NCBI RefSeq assembly: GCF_900172225.1
Contig: NZ_FWFO01000001.1
Location: 2,418,001 to 2,482,000 of the forward strand
Direction: 5' to 3'
From: Falsiruegeria litorea R37
Lineage (GTDB): Bacteria; Pseudomonadota; Alphaproteobacteria; Rhodobacterales; Rhodobacteraceae
DNA length: 64,000 nucleotides
The translations under genes were made by a program, and so were the position numbers. The notes under the pieces are model-generated. The model was given only the letters and a program-made list of their open reading frames with translations. It did no database searches and was not told where the DNA came from. Below, one piece after another: positions 52,277 to 61,785 of this stretch (positions within the stretch are counted from its first letter, which is position 1; every line of letters starts with the position of its first letter).

Positions 52277-53158
52277 ATGATTATTGTGATTGATGCTCTT
52301 AACAAGCACCTGTTTGGTTCTGTTCTTGAGGACATGTTTCGTCTTCGCGGTAGGGTCTTCGGCGGTCGTCTGGGATGGGACGTGACGATCGAAGACGGTA
52401 AAGAAATTGATGACTTCGACAATCTGGACCCGGCCTATGTGGTAGGGCTTGACGACAACGGCAATGTCGTGTCGGCCGTGCGTGCCCTGCAAACCACAGG
52501 CCCACATATGCTGTCCGACGTGTTCCACGCCATCCTGGATGGCGAGGCCCCGCTGCGCAGCGCCACAATGTGGGAATCCACCCGTTTCTGCGTTGACACG
52601 CAGCGTTTGACCCGGGGTAAGGATCGCAATTCAGTCTCGTATGCCACGTGCGAGCTGATGATCGGTTCGCTGGAATTCGCCCGCCGTTCGGGCATTAAAG
52701 ACATCGTGACAGTCATGGACCCGGTCATGGACCGTGTTCTGAAACGATCCAACAATGCGCCCTATGGCTATGTTGGCAAGACCGTACCAATGGGCAAGGT
52801 TCCCGCGCTCGCCGCCCTGCTCGACTGTACCGAAGAGCGTATCAACAATGTTCGCGAATTTGCAGGCATCGAACATGACGTTTTCCTCACTGAGGAAGAG
52901 GCACTGAAACTTTTAATCCACTCAAAGAGCACAGCGAAAATGCCACTGGATACAACAACAGCCACCACTCCCGCCAACCGCGATCACAAGCCGCTCAGCT
53001 CACTTGAAAAGTACTTTGTCGAGCAGATGCGCGCCGCCAAGACCGAGGAAGAGGTCAAATCCGTCCTCGACCTGATCGAGGCACTCAGCGACAGCTTCTC
53101 GCCCGAGCAGCGTCAGACCTTGCGCCAGACACCCTGGGCCCTGGCAAACGAAGCATGA
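52277..53158 (+). CDS. Acyl-homoserine-lactone synthase, LuxI family, with C-terminal extension
   Basis: A 293-residue LuxI. It keeps the invariant residues of the family, each one lower than V. fischeri numbering: R24, F28, W34, E43, D45, D48, R69, E100 and R103. It makes an N-acyl-homoserine lactone from AdoMet and acyl-ACP/CoA. LuxI proteins usually have about 200-220 residues; this one goes on with a Thr-rich linker (about 214-230) and a helical domain (about 235-285). ATG 52277 follows GGGGGAAAAG. Confidence 0.93.
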   Translation: MIIVIDALNKHLFGSVLEDMFRLRGRVFGGRLGWDVTIEDGKEIDDFDNLDPAYVVGLDDNGNVVSAVRALQTTGPHMLSDVFHAILDGEAPLRSATMWESTRFCVDTQRLTRGKDRNSVSYATCELMIGSLEFARRSGIKDIVTVMDPVMDRVLKRSNNAPYGYVGKTVPMGKVPALAALLDCTEERINNVREFAGIEHDVFLTEEEALKLLIHSKSTAKMPLDTTTATTPANRDHKPLSSLEKYFVEQMRAAKTEEEVKSVLDLIEALSDSFSPEQRQTLRQTPWALANEA

Positions 53159-53206
53159 TCCTGGCCCAGGCGGGCCGGACAGTAAAATGCTCTCCTCAAA
53201 CGAAAA

Positions 53207-53231
53207 GAGCCGCCCATTGGGCGGCTCCTTC
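53207..53231. terminator. Bidirectional terminator between luxI and tig
   Basis: GAGCCGCCC pairs with GGGCGGCTC around a short centre. AAAA precedes it (TTTT on the minus strand) and a T-rich stretch follows it, so it can end both convergent transcripts. Confidence 0.8.
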
Positions 53232-53261
53232 TGTTTCTACCTGTGAAAGGCAGCAAGACGA

Positions 53262-54593
53262 TTACTCGTCCTCCAGCGCCTCAACAGCTTTTTCCAGATC
53301 GTCCTTGCTGACCTCTTTCTCGGTCACTTCGGCCAGCTCGAATACATAGTCGACGACTTTGTCTTCGAAGATCGGCGCGCGCAGCTGTTGCTGCATCTGT
53401 GCGTTCTGCTGGATGAATTCAAAGAACTGACGTTCCTGACCCGGATACTGACGCGCCTGCGCCATGATCGCCTGGGTCATCTCGGCGTCGGTCACTTCGA
53501 CCTCGGCTTTCTGGCCCAGTTCGGCCAGCAGCAGGCCAAGACGTACGCGGCGTGCAGCCAGCTTGGTGTGCTCTTCGGTCGCTTCGATCTCGGCGTGATC
53601 GTGGCCTTCAACCTCGGGGTTTTCTTCGTGCCACAGCTGGTGCGCGATCTGCTTGGCTTCGGCGTCCAGCAGCGACGGCGGCAGGTCGAACGACACTTTG
53701 CCATCCAGCGCGTCGAGCAGAGCGCGCTTCTGCACAGCACGGGCGGCACCCGCGTATTCCGCTTCCAGACGCTCGCTGATCTGACCTTTCAGGGCAGCCA
53801 GGTCTTCGGCACCGAATTTCTGCGCCAGCTCGTCGTTGATCTCGGCCGCAACCGGCTCTTTGACCTCTTTGACGTTGCACGAGAAGATGGCTTCTTTACC
53901 CGCCAGGTGCTCGGCCTGGTAATCTTCGGGGAAGGTGACGGTGACGTCTTTTTCTTCCTCGGCTTTCACGCCAACCAGCTGATCCTCGAAACCGGGGATA
54001 AAGCTGTTGGAGCCCAGAACCAGCGGGTAATCTTCGGCCGAACCACCCTCAAACGCTTCGCCGTCCACCTTGCCGACGAAATCAAACACGACCTGGTCAC
54101 CGTCTTTGGCTTTGGAGCCCTTGCGGCGCGCTTTGAAGTCCTGCGCGGTTTCGGCCAGGTTGCCCAGGGCCTCTTCCACGGCAGCGTCGTCAGCTTTGAC
54201 AACCAGCTTCTCCAGCGAGATCGACTTCAGGTCGACTTCGGGGATCTCGGGCAGAGCTTCGTAAGCCATCTCGACGTGGACGTCGTCGCCCTCTTTCCAG
54301 TCTTCGTTGGTCATCTTGACTTCGGGCTGCAGCGCCGGACGGTCACCGCTATCCTCGAAATGTTTGTTCATGGCACCGTCGATGCTTTCCTGCATCGCTT
54401 CACCCAGCAGACGCTGACCAAACTGCTTTTTCAGCAGGGCCATGGGCACCTTGCCCTTGCGAAAGCCTTTCATTTCGATCTCGGGCTGCGCCTCGACCAA
54501 CTTTTCGTTGACCTTCTCGTCCAGCTCGGCCGCAGTCACGACGATGTTGTAGCCGCGCTTCAGACCTTCGTTCAGCGTCTCGGTAACCTGCAT
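53262..54593 (-). CDS. tig: Trigger factor
   Basis: A 443-residue ribosome-associated chaperone and prolyl isomerase. The N-terminal ribosome-binding domain has the GFRKGKVP signature; the FKBP-type domain (about 150-245) contains [17 protein letters not shown] and [16 protein letters not shown]; the rest is the helical C-terminal chaperone domain. Its strong gene and high expression are in keeping with the bidirectional terminator downstream. Confidence 0.97.
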   Translation of the reverse strand: MQVTETLNEGLKRGYNIVVTAAELDEKVNEKLVEAQPEIEMKGFRKGKVPMALLKKQFGQRLLGEAMQESIDGAMNKHFEDSGDRPALQPEVKMTNEDWKEGDDVHVEMAYEALPEIPEVDLKSISLEKLVVKADDAAVEEALGNLAETAQDFKARRKGSKAKDGDQVVFDFVGKVDGEAFEGGSAEDYPLVLGSNSFIPGFEDQLVGVKAEEEKDVTVTFPEDYQAEHLAGKEAIFSCNVKEVKEPVAAEINDELAQKFGAEDLAALKGQISERLEAEYAGAARAVQKRALLDALDGKVSFDLPPSLLDAEAKQIAHQLWHEENPEVEGHDHAEIEATEEHTKLAARRVRLGLLLAELGQKAEVEVTDAEMTQAIMAQARQYPGQERQFFEFIQQNAQMQQQLRAPIFEDKVVDYVFELAEVTEKEVSKDDLEKAVEALEDE

Positions 54594-54720
54594 TCTTAGT
54601 CCCCATAGGATTCGGGGCGCGCAAAACGGGCGCGCCGGGAAATTTGACGCCTTCTATTTGCCCTGCCCCGCCGGTGCAAGAGGCTTTGCACAAGAACAGG
54701 CCGGGACTTGCCGTCAAACC

Positions 54721-54757
54721 AATAAAAAACACGCCGCACGAGGGAATGCGGCGTGTT
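54721..54757 (-). terminator. Terminator of the first porin gene
   Basis: On the minus strand AACACGCCGCA pairs with TGCGGCGTGTT around an eight-base loop and TTTTTATT follows. It lies 25 bases after the porin stop. Confidence 0.9.
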
Positions 54758-54781
54758 CACTTTGACGCTCTGATCAGAAAA

Positions 54782-55903
54782 TCAGAACTTCCAGCGGGCA
54801 CCCAGGATCATCGACTGATTGTCCTGATAGGACACCGTGGTCGAGTCGTGCTCGTGACGCTGGATACCAAAGTATGCGTCGGCGTTGATCGGGTCGATGC
54901 GCTGCGCGATACCGATGCCGATCACTTTGGACTTCGATCCGTTGGTGTCGAAGTCGCTGCCATCTTTATAGTGAATACCAATGCCGGTCTCACCGATCGA
55001 GAACCAGTCCTGCTCATAGGCGATCTTGCCATAGACATAGTTCGGGTCGGTCGCACCTGCCGCATCATCGCTGCGCTGACCGGCTGCCATGGTGAAGCTC
55101 AGGCCATTCTGCAGCTTGACCGAGGCCGAACCAACGGTGTCCGAGCGCTTGGCGCCATTGCTGCGGTCGCGGACCGAATATGCGATTGCGGCTGCGAACT
55201 CGACACCACCAAAGTCTTTGGCATAGTTCAGGGCGACGTCATAGTAATCGTCATCATCGGTGCTCGACAGAACGTTCTTGCCGTACGCAACGGCGGCAGT
55301 GAAACCGTTGAATTCGGGCGTGTCATAGCGCACACGGCCACGACGCGAGCCGTCAAAGGTGCCAAAGGTGCTGCCAACGGTCGGGCCATTCAGCGCGCCA
55401 TTGGGGTTGCGGAAGATGAAACTGTCGTTGACGTCGGTGGTGGCCGAGTTCAGCACTTCGCTCACATAAGACAGGTCAACGCTGGTTGCGCCATCTGCCG
55501 CCATGCTGCCCTGACCGGCCGAGAAGGTACCGTAGCTGCCGCGCAGAGCGAAATCGACATAACGGATGTTCTCACGCGACCAACCGCTGGTGTTGCGGCC
55601 GTTCTGGTCAATGTCTGCCGAGCCCGGCAGGTTCAAGCTGCTTTCAAAGCGGAACAGGAAGGTGTTCGCGCCAAAGTCCTGCGCACCACGTACACCGATG
55701 CGGCTGGCCGAGATCGAGCTGTCCGTGACGTTGGTTTCGGTCTGCTGGCCATCGTCCACGCGGGTGATCGACGGGTTGAACTGACCATACAGACGGAGCC
55801 AACCTCCTGAGCCATTTTCATAGCGCAATTCGGCAGCAGCAGGCGCTGCAATGCTGGCTGCAACAACGGCAGCAGCTGACGTAAGTTTAAGTTTTTGTGA
55901 CAT
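54782..55903 (-). CDS. Outer membrane porin (copy 1)
   Basis: A 373-residue porin of the Rhodobacter type. A signal peptide (about 1-23, ending APAAA) is followed by a 16-strand barrel sequence that opens ELRYENGSGGWLRLYGQFNP and closes with an aromatic C-terminal strand ending in WKF, the outer-membrane insertion signal. It allows diffusion of small hydrophilic solutes. It is about 35-45% alike to the next porin by eye. The start is ATG 55903 (GGAAAAA before it); a conserved leader hairpin lies upstream. Confidence 0.94.
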   Translation of the reverse strand: MSQKLKLTSAAAVVAASIAAPAAAELRYENGSGGWLRLYGQFNPSITRVDDGQQTETNVTDSSISASRIGVRGAQDFGANTFLFRFESSLNLPGSADIDQNGRNTSGWSRENIRYVDFALRGSYGTFSAGQGSMAADGATSVDLSYVSEVLNSATTDVNDSFIFRNPNGALNGPTVGSTFGTFDGSRRGRVRYDTPEFNGFTAAVAYGKNVLSSTDDDDYYDVALNYAKDFGGVEFAAAIAYSVRDRSNGAKRSDTVGSASVKLQNGLSFTMAAGQRSDDAAGATDPNYVYGKIAYEQDWFSIGETGIGIHYKDGSDFDTNGSKSKVIGIGIAQRIDPINADAYFGIQRHEHDSTTVSYQDNQSMILGARWKF

Positions 55904-55970
55904 TTTTTCCACCACGGAGTGTTTCTGATAGTAACAGTCGGGAATATGGAATTGGATCGTCCAACTTGAA

Positions 55971-55985
55971 GGGGCCAAGCCCCCC
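55971..55985 (-). other. Leader hairpin of porin 1
   Basis: GGGGC-CAA-GCCCC flanked by the TTGAA element, 68 bases upstream of the porin 1 start codon. The same arrangement is found 68 bases upstream of porin 2. Confidence 0.6.
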
Positions 55986-56057
55986 TCAACTGCCTCTATT
56001 GCAATTCGGTCACAGTGAATTTGAGTCGGCGATCCGTCTTCACCAAGGAAACAAGGC

Positions 56058-56079
56058 GTTTGCGCATCAAGGCGCAAAC
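56058..56079. promoter_or_regulatory. Inverted repeat upstream of porin 1
   Basis: GTTTGCGC, six bases, GCGCAAAC: perfect eight-base arms, about 155 bases upstream of the porin 1 start codon. Candidate operator. Confidence 0.5.
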
Positions 56080-56104
56080 CCGAGAAAATTGTCACAACAG
56101 AAAA

Positions 56105-56122
56105 TCATGCGTATACGCATGA
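56105..56122. promoter_or_regulatory. Perfect 18-base palindrome upstream of porin 1
   Basis: TCATGCGTATACGCATGA, symmetric with no centre gap, about 200 bases upstream of porin 1 and inside the porin intergenic region. Candidate operator for a dimeric regulator. Confidence 0.6.
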
Positions 56123-56276
56123 CGTAACCACATATCGGCCTTGCAGGCGCGCAATATCGGCGGCGGCGATCTGCTCATCCTGGACCATGCACCTGCAGCA
56201 ATCCGCGCAAAACACCACCTTTCGGACCTTGCCCGAGACGACGCAAAAGAGAACGGGGAATTCTATTCTGTTCAGC

Positions 56277-56310
56277 ACAAAAAATAACGCCGCGTCAGAA
56301 ACGCGGCGTT
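56277..56310 (-). terminator. Terminator of the second porin gene
   Basis: AACGCCGCGT pairs with ACGCGGCGTT; on the minus strand ATTTTTT follows. It starts 26 bases after the porin 2 stop. Confidence 0.9.
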
Positions 56311-56335
56311 TTGAATTTCAGCGATGTAAGGCGGA

Positions 56336-57439
56336 TCAGAAGCGCCAGCGCGCACCAAAGAGAACCGCGTTCACATCTTGATAGGACACGCCCGGATCGG
56401 ACAGTTCATGCGTCCGGTAGCCCAGATAGACCTGGGTGCTGATGCTGTCGATGTTCTGGTTCAGGCCAACACCGATGCTCTTGGACTTGCGCCCGGCCAG
56501 GCCAAAATCGTTGCCGTTGTAAAAGTCGACCGCGATCGAGGTTGTCCCCGCCTGCCACCAGTCGGCCTCATACCCCGCCAAGAAGTAGGTGTAGTCACCG
56601 TCATTCTTCCGGCTACCGGCCGAGAAGGCAAAGTTCAGGCCGTTTTGCAATTTGACGGCCAGCGAACCAAAGGTGTCGTCACGATCTACACCATTGCGAT
56701 CCCGTCGTGAGAAGCCAATGCCACCGGCGACCTTGGTGCCGCCGAACTCGCGTACATACTTCAACGCGACGTCATAGTATTTGTCATTGCTGCCCGGGGT
56801 CAGGATGTCTTGCCCCGCCGACAGGGCAACCTGGAACCCATTGAACGAAGGCGAGTCGTAGCGAACACGACCCTGACGACCGCCATCAAGGCTGGGCGTC
56901 ACGCTGCTGATGCTCACGCCGGAAAGCGCACCACCGGCTGTGCGGAACTGAAAGCTGCCCGCAAAGTCACCAATGCCGTTGTAAGTGGTCATGGCGTTGT
57001 TGTTGAGCGATTTGTCGGCCACACCGTCTGTCGCCATCGACCCCTGCCCCAGGTAAACTGTACCCCAGTCACCTTTGTAGGCGAAATCGACCTTACGCAG
57101 GTCGGTACGGTCCCAATCCACGCCCTTTGGCTTCGAGGTCTGGCTCACACCGCCCGAGCTGCGCAGGCCAAGCGCTGTTTCAAAGTTAAAGCTGAATTCG
57201 CCACCCTGCAGGGGCTGACGCACCCACATGCCGACACGGGTGTTCGAATGCGCGTTGTCCACCAGGTTGTCGGTGGTCGTCACACCGTCATCAACGGATT
57301 GGAAGGCCGGAGAAAATTGGCCGTAAATCTTTACATATCCGCCCGAAGCGTTGTCCCATTTGAATTCGGCAGCAGCCGGAGCCGCGATACCTGCCGCCAG
57401 CAGCGCAGCTGCCGAAGTTAGTTTAAGCGTCTGTGTCAT
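56336..57439 (-). CDS. Outer membrane porin (copy 2)
   Basis: A 367-residue porin that resembles copy 1: signal peptide (about 1-23), first strand EFKWDNASGGYVKIYGQFSP, and a last strand ending in RWRF, an outer-membrane insertion signal. It is probably a tandem duplicate that has diverged, giving channels with different selectivity. ATG 57439 is better spaced to GTGGTG than ATG 57445; the frame is open to 57637. A leader hairpin matching copy 1 lies at 57507-57527. Confidence 0.94.
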   Translation of the reverse strand: MTQTLKLTSAAALLAAGIAAPAAAEFKWDNASGGYVKIYGQFSPAFQSVDDGVTTTDNLVDNAHSNTRVGMWVRQPLQGGEFSFNFETALGLRSSGGVSQTSKPKGVDWDRTDLRKVDFAYKGDWGTVYLGQGSMATDGVADKSLNNNAMTTYNGIGDFAGSFQFRTAGGALSGVSISSVTPSLDGGRQGRVRYDSPSFNGFQVALSAGQDILTPGSNDKYYDVALKYVREFGGTKVAGGIGFSRRDRNGVDRDDTFGSLAVKLQNGLNFAFSAGSRKNDGDYTYFLAGYEADWWQAGTTSIAVDFYNGNDFGLAGRKSKSIGVGLNQNIDSISTQVYLGYRTHELSDPGVSYQDVNAVLFGARWRF

Positions 57440-57853
57440 ATTCATCACCACTGGGAGTTCTGGAATTGAGGTATAAAACATGTGGAACCCCATCTTGCAT
57501 GTTGAAGGGGCCGACCCGTCGGGCCCCAATGATATTGCATTAATGTAACAGTCAATTTGAGACCCCACAAACGTAACCCCAACAAACAAAGGGGTTTGGC
57601 GCCTCTTCAGATCATCGAGGAAAACCCTGCCAAGCAAAATTCAAATCGCGATCCATGATGTCGCAGCATATCCGATATGCGCTCAGCATCAAACCCATGG
57701 CGCCATTTCGCCCAAATCAGGCGAGACGCGCAGCAATCCGCTCAAGTTTTGAGAATGGCTAAGTGCGCGCAGGCGTCGAATGCCGGATTTTCTCGGCAGA
57801 AATGAGGATACGGCGACACGATCTGCAATCGATTCCGCCGCTGTGCGCAGTGT
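57440..57853. other. Intergenic region between porin 2 and the GMC gene
   Basis: A 414-base stretch with the porin 2 leader hairpin (57507-57527) and a palindrome GCATATC-C-GATATGC (57666-57680). It should hold the porin 2 promoter and the 3' end of the GMC transcript. No T-run terminator for the GMC gene and no supported coding frame were seen. Confidence 0.5.
57507..57527 (-). other. Leader hairpin of porin 2
   Basis: GGGGCCGAC pairs with GTCGGGCCCC (one bulged base), flanked by TTGAA, 68 bases upstream of the start codon as in porin 1. Confidence 0.6.
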
Positions 57854-59476
57854 TCAAGCGCTGCGAGCGCGATCTTCGAGGATCATGTCGCTGGCCTTTT
57901 CCCCGATCATGATGGTCGGCGCGTTGGTGTTGCCCGAGACGATGTCCGGCATGATCGACGCATCAGCCACGCGCAAGCCAGCGACGCCGTGCACGCGCAG
58001 GCGGTCGTCGACCACCGCCAGACCGTCATTGCCCATCCGGCAGGTGCTGGTGGGGTGATAGATCGTCTGGCTGATGTTGCGTGCGCAATCCAGCAGTTCT
58101 TCGTCGGTCTGCGGATTGTTGTTCGGAACATGTTCGCGCACGATAAAGGGCGAGAGCGCCTTGGTTTCGGTCATCGCACGAGCGAATTTCACCGCACGGA
58201 TGGCGCAAAGCTGATCGGCCGTGGCCGACAGGTAGTTCGGCACGATCTTGGGGTAATCCGCGGCCCGCGGAGACGCGATATGAATGTGCCCCCGGCTTTC
58301 AGGGCGCAGTTGACAGACCGAGGATGTGATGCCCGAAAACGGGTGCATCTCGATGCCGGGCTTGTCCGCTGACAAAGGTTGGAAATGGAACTGGATATCC
58401 GGCGTCTCCAGCCCCTCCATCGATTTGGCAAAGATACACACTTGGCTGGCGCCCAGGCTCATCGGCCCCTTGCGGAACAGCACATAGTTCAAACCGATCC
58501 CCATCCGGGGCACAAAGCGGTTGATGGCGTCATTCAGGGTCTGGCTGTTGACCTCATACACCAGCCGGATCTGCAGGTGGTCCTGCAGACATTCACCCAC
58601 GCCCGGCAGTTCGTGGCGCAGAGCTACGCCCGCCTTTTGCAGCACATCACCCCGTCCGATCCCCGAGAGCTCCAGGATTTGGGGCGACCCGATGGCACCC
58701 GCGGACAGAATAACCTCGCCACCGGGGTTCAGGTGCAGATCATGAGTTTGCCCCTTGCTGGAATAGCGCACTCCGATGACGCGTTTGTCGTCTTCTGGAT
58801 CAAAGATAAGCTCTTCGGTATGCGCGTGTGTGATGACTTCAAGGTTGGGGCGCTTTTTGGCGGGATTTAGGAACGCACGCGCCGATGAGCAGCGGAACCC
58901 GCCTTTTGCGGTTTGATGAAAATAGCCCGCCCCCTCTTGTTCCGCGCCGTTGTAGTCGTCGGTGCGAGGAACACCCATTTCAACGGCCGCTTCTATGAAA
59001 GCCTCGGAAATCTCGGATTTGGCTCGGATCAGAGAGACGGCCAGACCGCCGTCACCGCCGTGGTTCTCATCTTCGCCATTTTCATGCGCCTCTGACCGCT
59101 TGAACAACGGCAGGACATCATCATAGCCCCATCCGCGATTGCCCCGTTGCGCCCACCGGTCGTAATCCTCTTTCTGGCCACGCACATAGAGCAACCCGTT
59201 GATGGACGACGACCCGCCAAGTGTCTTGCCGCGCGGCCAATCCAGGCTGCGGTTATTCAACCCCGGATCCGGCTCGGATTTGTAGCACCAGTCCGTGTTG
59301 GGATTGTGCAGCGTTTTGAAATAGCCCACCGGAACGTGGATCCAAGGGTTTATGTCACGGCCGCCGGCCTCAAGCAGAATCACCCGATTCGCCGGATTCT
59401 CGCTGAGCCTGTTGGCCAGAACACAGCCGGCGGAACCGGCTCCAACAATCAGAAAATCAGCTGTTTTTGGTGACAT
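57854..59476 (-). CDS. GMC family oxidoreductase (choline dehydrogenase-like)
   Basis: A 540-residue FAD-dependent alcohol or aldehyde oxidoreductase. The dinucleotide motif is [11 protein letters not shown] (G12-G17); LLEAGG follows, then the GMC signature [18 protein letters not shown] and [17 protein letters not shown]. The catalytic region is [11 protein letters not shown] (His) and [10 protein letters not shown]. The substrate is unknown; the name choline dehydrogenase is often used for this group but not proven. Divergent from the TRAP genes, so the imported compound may be its substrate or precursor. Confidence 0.9.
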   Translation of the reverse strand: MSPKTADFLIVGAGSAGCVLANRLSENPANRVILLEAGGRDINPWIHVPVGYFKTLHNPNTDWCYKSEPDPGLNNRSLDWPRGKTLGGSSSINGLLYVRGQKEDYDRWAQRGNRGWGYDDVLPLFKRSEAHENGEDENHGGDGGLAVSLIRAKSEISEAFIEAAVEMGVPRTDDYNGAEQEGAGYFHQTAKGGFRCSSARAFLNPAKKRPNLEVITHAHTEELIFDPEDDKRVIGVRYSSKGQTHDLHLNPGGEVILSAGAIGSPQILELSGIGRGDVLQKAGVALRHELPGVGECLQDHLQIRLVYEVNSQTLNDAINRFVPRMGIGLNYVLFRKGPMSLGASQVCIFAKSMEGLETPDIQFHFQPLSADKPGIEMHPFSGITSSVCQLRPESRGHIHIASPRAADYPKIVPNYLSATADQLCAIRAVKFARAMTETKALSPFIVREHVPNNNPQTDEELLDCARNISQTIYHPTSTCRMGNDGLAVVDDRLRVHGVAGLRVADASIMPDIVSGNTNAPTIMIGEKASDMILEDRARSA

Positions 59477-59552
59477 AGTCAGATCCTCCGGCGGGTAAGT
59501 TTGGCAGGGTTGCAGAATTCCCTTGCGTCACCAATCAATAGATGAGTAAAAA

Positions 59553-59569
59553 TGAGACCACAAGTCTCA
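59553..59569. promoter_or_regulatory. Inverted repeat in the GMC-TRAP divergent promoter region
   Basis: TGAGAC, five bases, GTCTCA, 26 bases upstream of the dctP start and 76 bases upstream of the GMC start. Its place between divergent genes makes it a likely operator, perhaps for the IclR protein encoded at 63156. Confidence 0.5.
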
Positions 59570-59595
59570 ATAATTGACACTCAGGGAGGAGAACT

Positions 59596-60828
59596 ATGAG
59601 TATCGGAAACAAGCTGAGCAAAATGTCTCGGCGCGATCTGTTCAGGGTCGCGGGGCAGTATGGTCTAAGCTCAACGTTGCTGGCTGCGGGTTCGTTCGGG
59701 GGGGCTATGAGCGTGGCCAACCTGGCAAACGCCGCCGAGTCGACTTATGAAAAGCGGTTCGCAAAGCCGGCCAAACACACGCTGAAGTTCGGCGCAGCAG
59801 GGTTCAACCCTCAGAACCTGCTGATCGAACGTGCGGGTGCGCTGGAATTTGCTCGCGATCTGGAAAGCCGCACCGACGGCGAGATCCGCGTCGAATTCAT
59901 CGGCAACAACCAGATCTGCGGTCAGGTGTCCTGTGTCGAGAAGACCCAGCAGGGGATCGTCGACATCTATGCCGCCTCCACTCAGAACTCGGCTGGTGGC
60001 GCGCCCTATCTGAACGTTCTGGATTACGCATACATGTTCCGCAACCGCGCGGATCAGTATCATTTCCTGTATTCGCCCAAGTCCCAGGCGCTGCTGCGTG
60101 AGCCTTATGAACGTCGCCATGGTCTGAAGTTCCTGTTCAGCCATGCGGAACTGCGCGGTATCCAGCTGGGTCTGGCGTGGGAAGACAAGCCCACGGTCAC
60201 CAGCGTCGAGCAGCTGTTCGGCACCAAGAACCGCGTCACGGGCACTCAGTTGGGCCGGATCGCGATGCAGGCGTTGAACCTGAACCCGGTTCCAGTCGCG
60301 TGGGAAGAAACCCTGGATGGTCTGAAGCAGGGCCTGATTGACGGGGCTGAAACCTGGGCGTCGGCTGTGGCCTATGCCAACATGTCGCCAGTTGTTTCGC
60401 AGTCGGTTCACCTGAACTTCTTCTGCGGGACAGAGCACACAGCGATGTCGGCCGAGGTGTTCGACGGGCTGGGTGGCGAACTGCAGGATGCGGTGATGGA
60501 ATCGGCCTATTGGGCGCAAACCCATGTTCAGGCTGCCAACGAGGCGGCGCTGGTCAAGACGGTCGGTATGTCCGATCCGCAGCTGCCCGACACCATCTTT
60601 GCCAAGAACAACGTGCGCAACGCCTTCCTGTCCAAGGAAGAACTGCGCAAGGCCGAAGAGATGTGTTCGCCCGAATTCCAGCCTCAGCTTTGGGAGCAAT
60701 GGCGCGAGCGGATCAACGGCTGGCAAGGTGGCGCAGACACCTATCAGGAGATCTACGACGAAGTGCGCACGATCCCCGAGGACACGCTGCCCGAAAACGT
60801 CGAACCCCGCCGTTGGTGGAAATCGTAA
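59596..60828 (+). CDS. dctP: TRAP transporter substrate-binding protein (DctP)
   Basis: A 410-residue periplasmic binding protein. The N-terminus has a twin-arginine signal, SRRDLFRVAG (R12, R13), a hydrophobic core and an ANAAES cleavage region. The mature DctP fold includes CGQVSCVEKTQQGIVDIYA and the LNLNPVPVAWEE / QGLIDGAETW elements that line the ligand cleft. It captures an organic acid or similar solute for the DctQM permease downstream. A good AGGGAGGAG site precedes the ATG. Confidence 0.92.
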   Translation: MSIGNKLSKMSRRDLFRVAGQYGLSSTLLAAGSFGGAMSVANLANAAESTYEKRFAKPAKHTLKFGAAGFNPQNLLIERAGALEFARDLESRTDGEIRVEFIGNNQICGQVSCVEKTQQGIVDIYAASTQNSAGGAPYLNVLDYAYMFRNRADQYHFLYSPKSQALLREPYERRHGLKFLFSHAELRGIQLGLAWEDKPTVTSVEQLFGTKNRVTGTQLGRIAMQALNLNPVPVAWEETLDGLKQGLIDGAETWASAVAYANMSPVVSQSVHLNFFCGTEHTAMSAEVFDGLGGELQDAVMESAYWAQTHVQAANEAALVKTVGMSDPQLPDTIFAKNNVRNAFLSKEELRKAEEMCSPEFQPQLWEQWRERINGWQGGADTYQEIYDEVRTIPEDTLPENVEPRRWWKS

Positions 60829-60939
60829 TCCACCGCTAAGGTATTGGAGCTGGCCTCGGTCACGGGGCCGGCTCATTTGTCCGTAGACGCAGCCAATGCG
60901 CGGTGACGGATGTACTTATGAACATGGGAGGGGCACCAG

Positions 60940-61785
60940 ATGTCAGTCTGGGCGGATATGTCCACCATTGTCACGGCTACCGTGACGGGGGACATCAACT
61001 TCAAAGTCGTTAAGGCCTATCGCTCGGATGCGGCATGGCTTGTATTTGGACCGCTGACCTTGATCGGCGCTGTTATCTTCTACTATCGCGAGAAACTGGC
61101 CATCAGGCTGGAGGAACGGTTGGGATATTCCGCAACACGGTTCACCCATCCGATCATCGCCGTGATGCTGGCCTTGGGCCTGGCGGCAGCGTTTCTGGAT
61201 CCGGTGGGCAACTTTCTGACTACTATTACAGGTGGCAACCTGCGTCTGCTCGTTGTGTTCATCCCGGTGCTGCTGATCCTGCTGGAACGCACGCCCGAAC
61301 GCACCATTGTGGTCTATTGTTACATCGTGATGGCGGTGATCATCTTTGTGGGCGTCATCCAGCGGTTCGTATTCTCGGTTCAGGCCCCCTGGTCGACGAC
61401 CATCCCGCCGCTCTTGTTCATGATCATGGCGTGGTATGGCTGCACCTTTAATATCCGCCTGCGCACGCATCTGAGCTTTTCCGAGTTCCGCACCAAGCTG
61501 GGCCGCAAGGGACAGCTGTTCTGGCTGACCATGGACAACGTCCTGTGGCTGATTTTCTGCATCATCATCGTCACCACCACCGCCCGCGTCACGGTCAACA
61601 CCTACGACAACTTTGCCATCGTTCTGGGCACCGATGACATCATGCGCTGGTGGTTCATCCTGACAATGCCGTTGTGCTTCATCCTGCTCGCCACGCGCGC
61701 CATCGAAAACATCCTCGAAGATTTGGGTAAATTCCGAGGCGATGGCCCGATGATCGAACAAGCCGTAATCGGGGGGGACGCCTGA
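60940..61785 (+). CDS. dctQ: TRAP transporter small permease subunit (DctQ), extended
   Basis: A 281-residue integral membrane protein. The C-terminal part, from about residue 110, fits the four-helix DctQ fold (RVIFVGVIQRF-like, RLRTHLSFSEF, WWFILTMPLCFILLATRAIE). The N-terminal part adds about three hydrophobic segments (about 33-48, 70-88, 100-118); usual DctQ subunits have about 160-200 residues. Its stop overlaps the dctM start by one base. It follows dctP by 111 bases. Confidence 0.85.
   Translation: MSVWADMSTIVTATVTGDINFKVVKAYRSDAAWLVFGPLTLIGAVIFYYREKLAIRLEERLGYSATRFTHPIIAVMLALGLAAAFLDPVGNFLTTITGGNLRLLVVFIPVLLILLERTPERTIVVYCYIVMAVIIFVGVIQRFVFSVQAPWSTTIPPLLFMIMAWYGCTFNIRLRTHLSFSEFRTKLGRKGQLFWLTMDNVLWLIFCIIIVTTTARVTVNTYDNFAIVLGTDDIMRWWFILTMPLCFILLATRAIENILEDLGKFRGDGPMIEQAVIGGDA

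Larger units (their letters stand above)
55904..56335. other. Intergenic region between the two porin genes
   Basis: It holds the leader hairpin of porin 1 (55971-55985), an inverted repeat (56058-56079), a perfect 18-base palindrome (56105-56122) and the terminator of porin 2 (56277-56310). The porin 1 promoter should lie between the leader hairpin and the palindrome. No coding frame was supported. Confidence 0.6.

Noticed and set aside
53388-54599. 403-residue plus-strand open frame opposite tig
   Set aside because: Mirror of the trigger factor frame; Phe/Leu/Gln-rich shadow sequence with no start signal of its own.
59573-59578. TTGACA motif upstream of dctP
   Set aside because: A -10 at the right distance would fall at or beyond the dctP start codon, so it cannot serve as the -35 box of dctP.
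59671-60876. 401-residue minus-strand open frame opposite dctP
   Set aside because: The plus-strand DctP protein has a Tat signal and full family motifs; the opposite frame has none.
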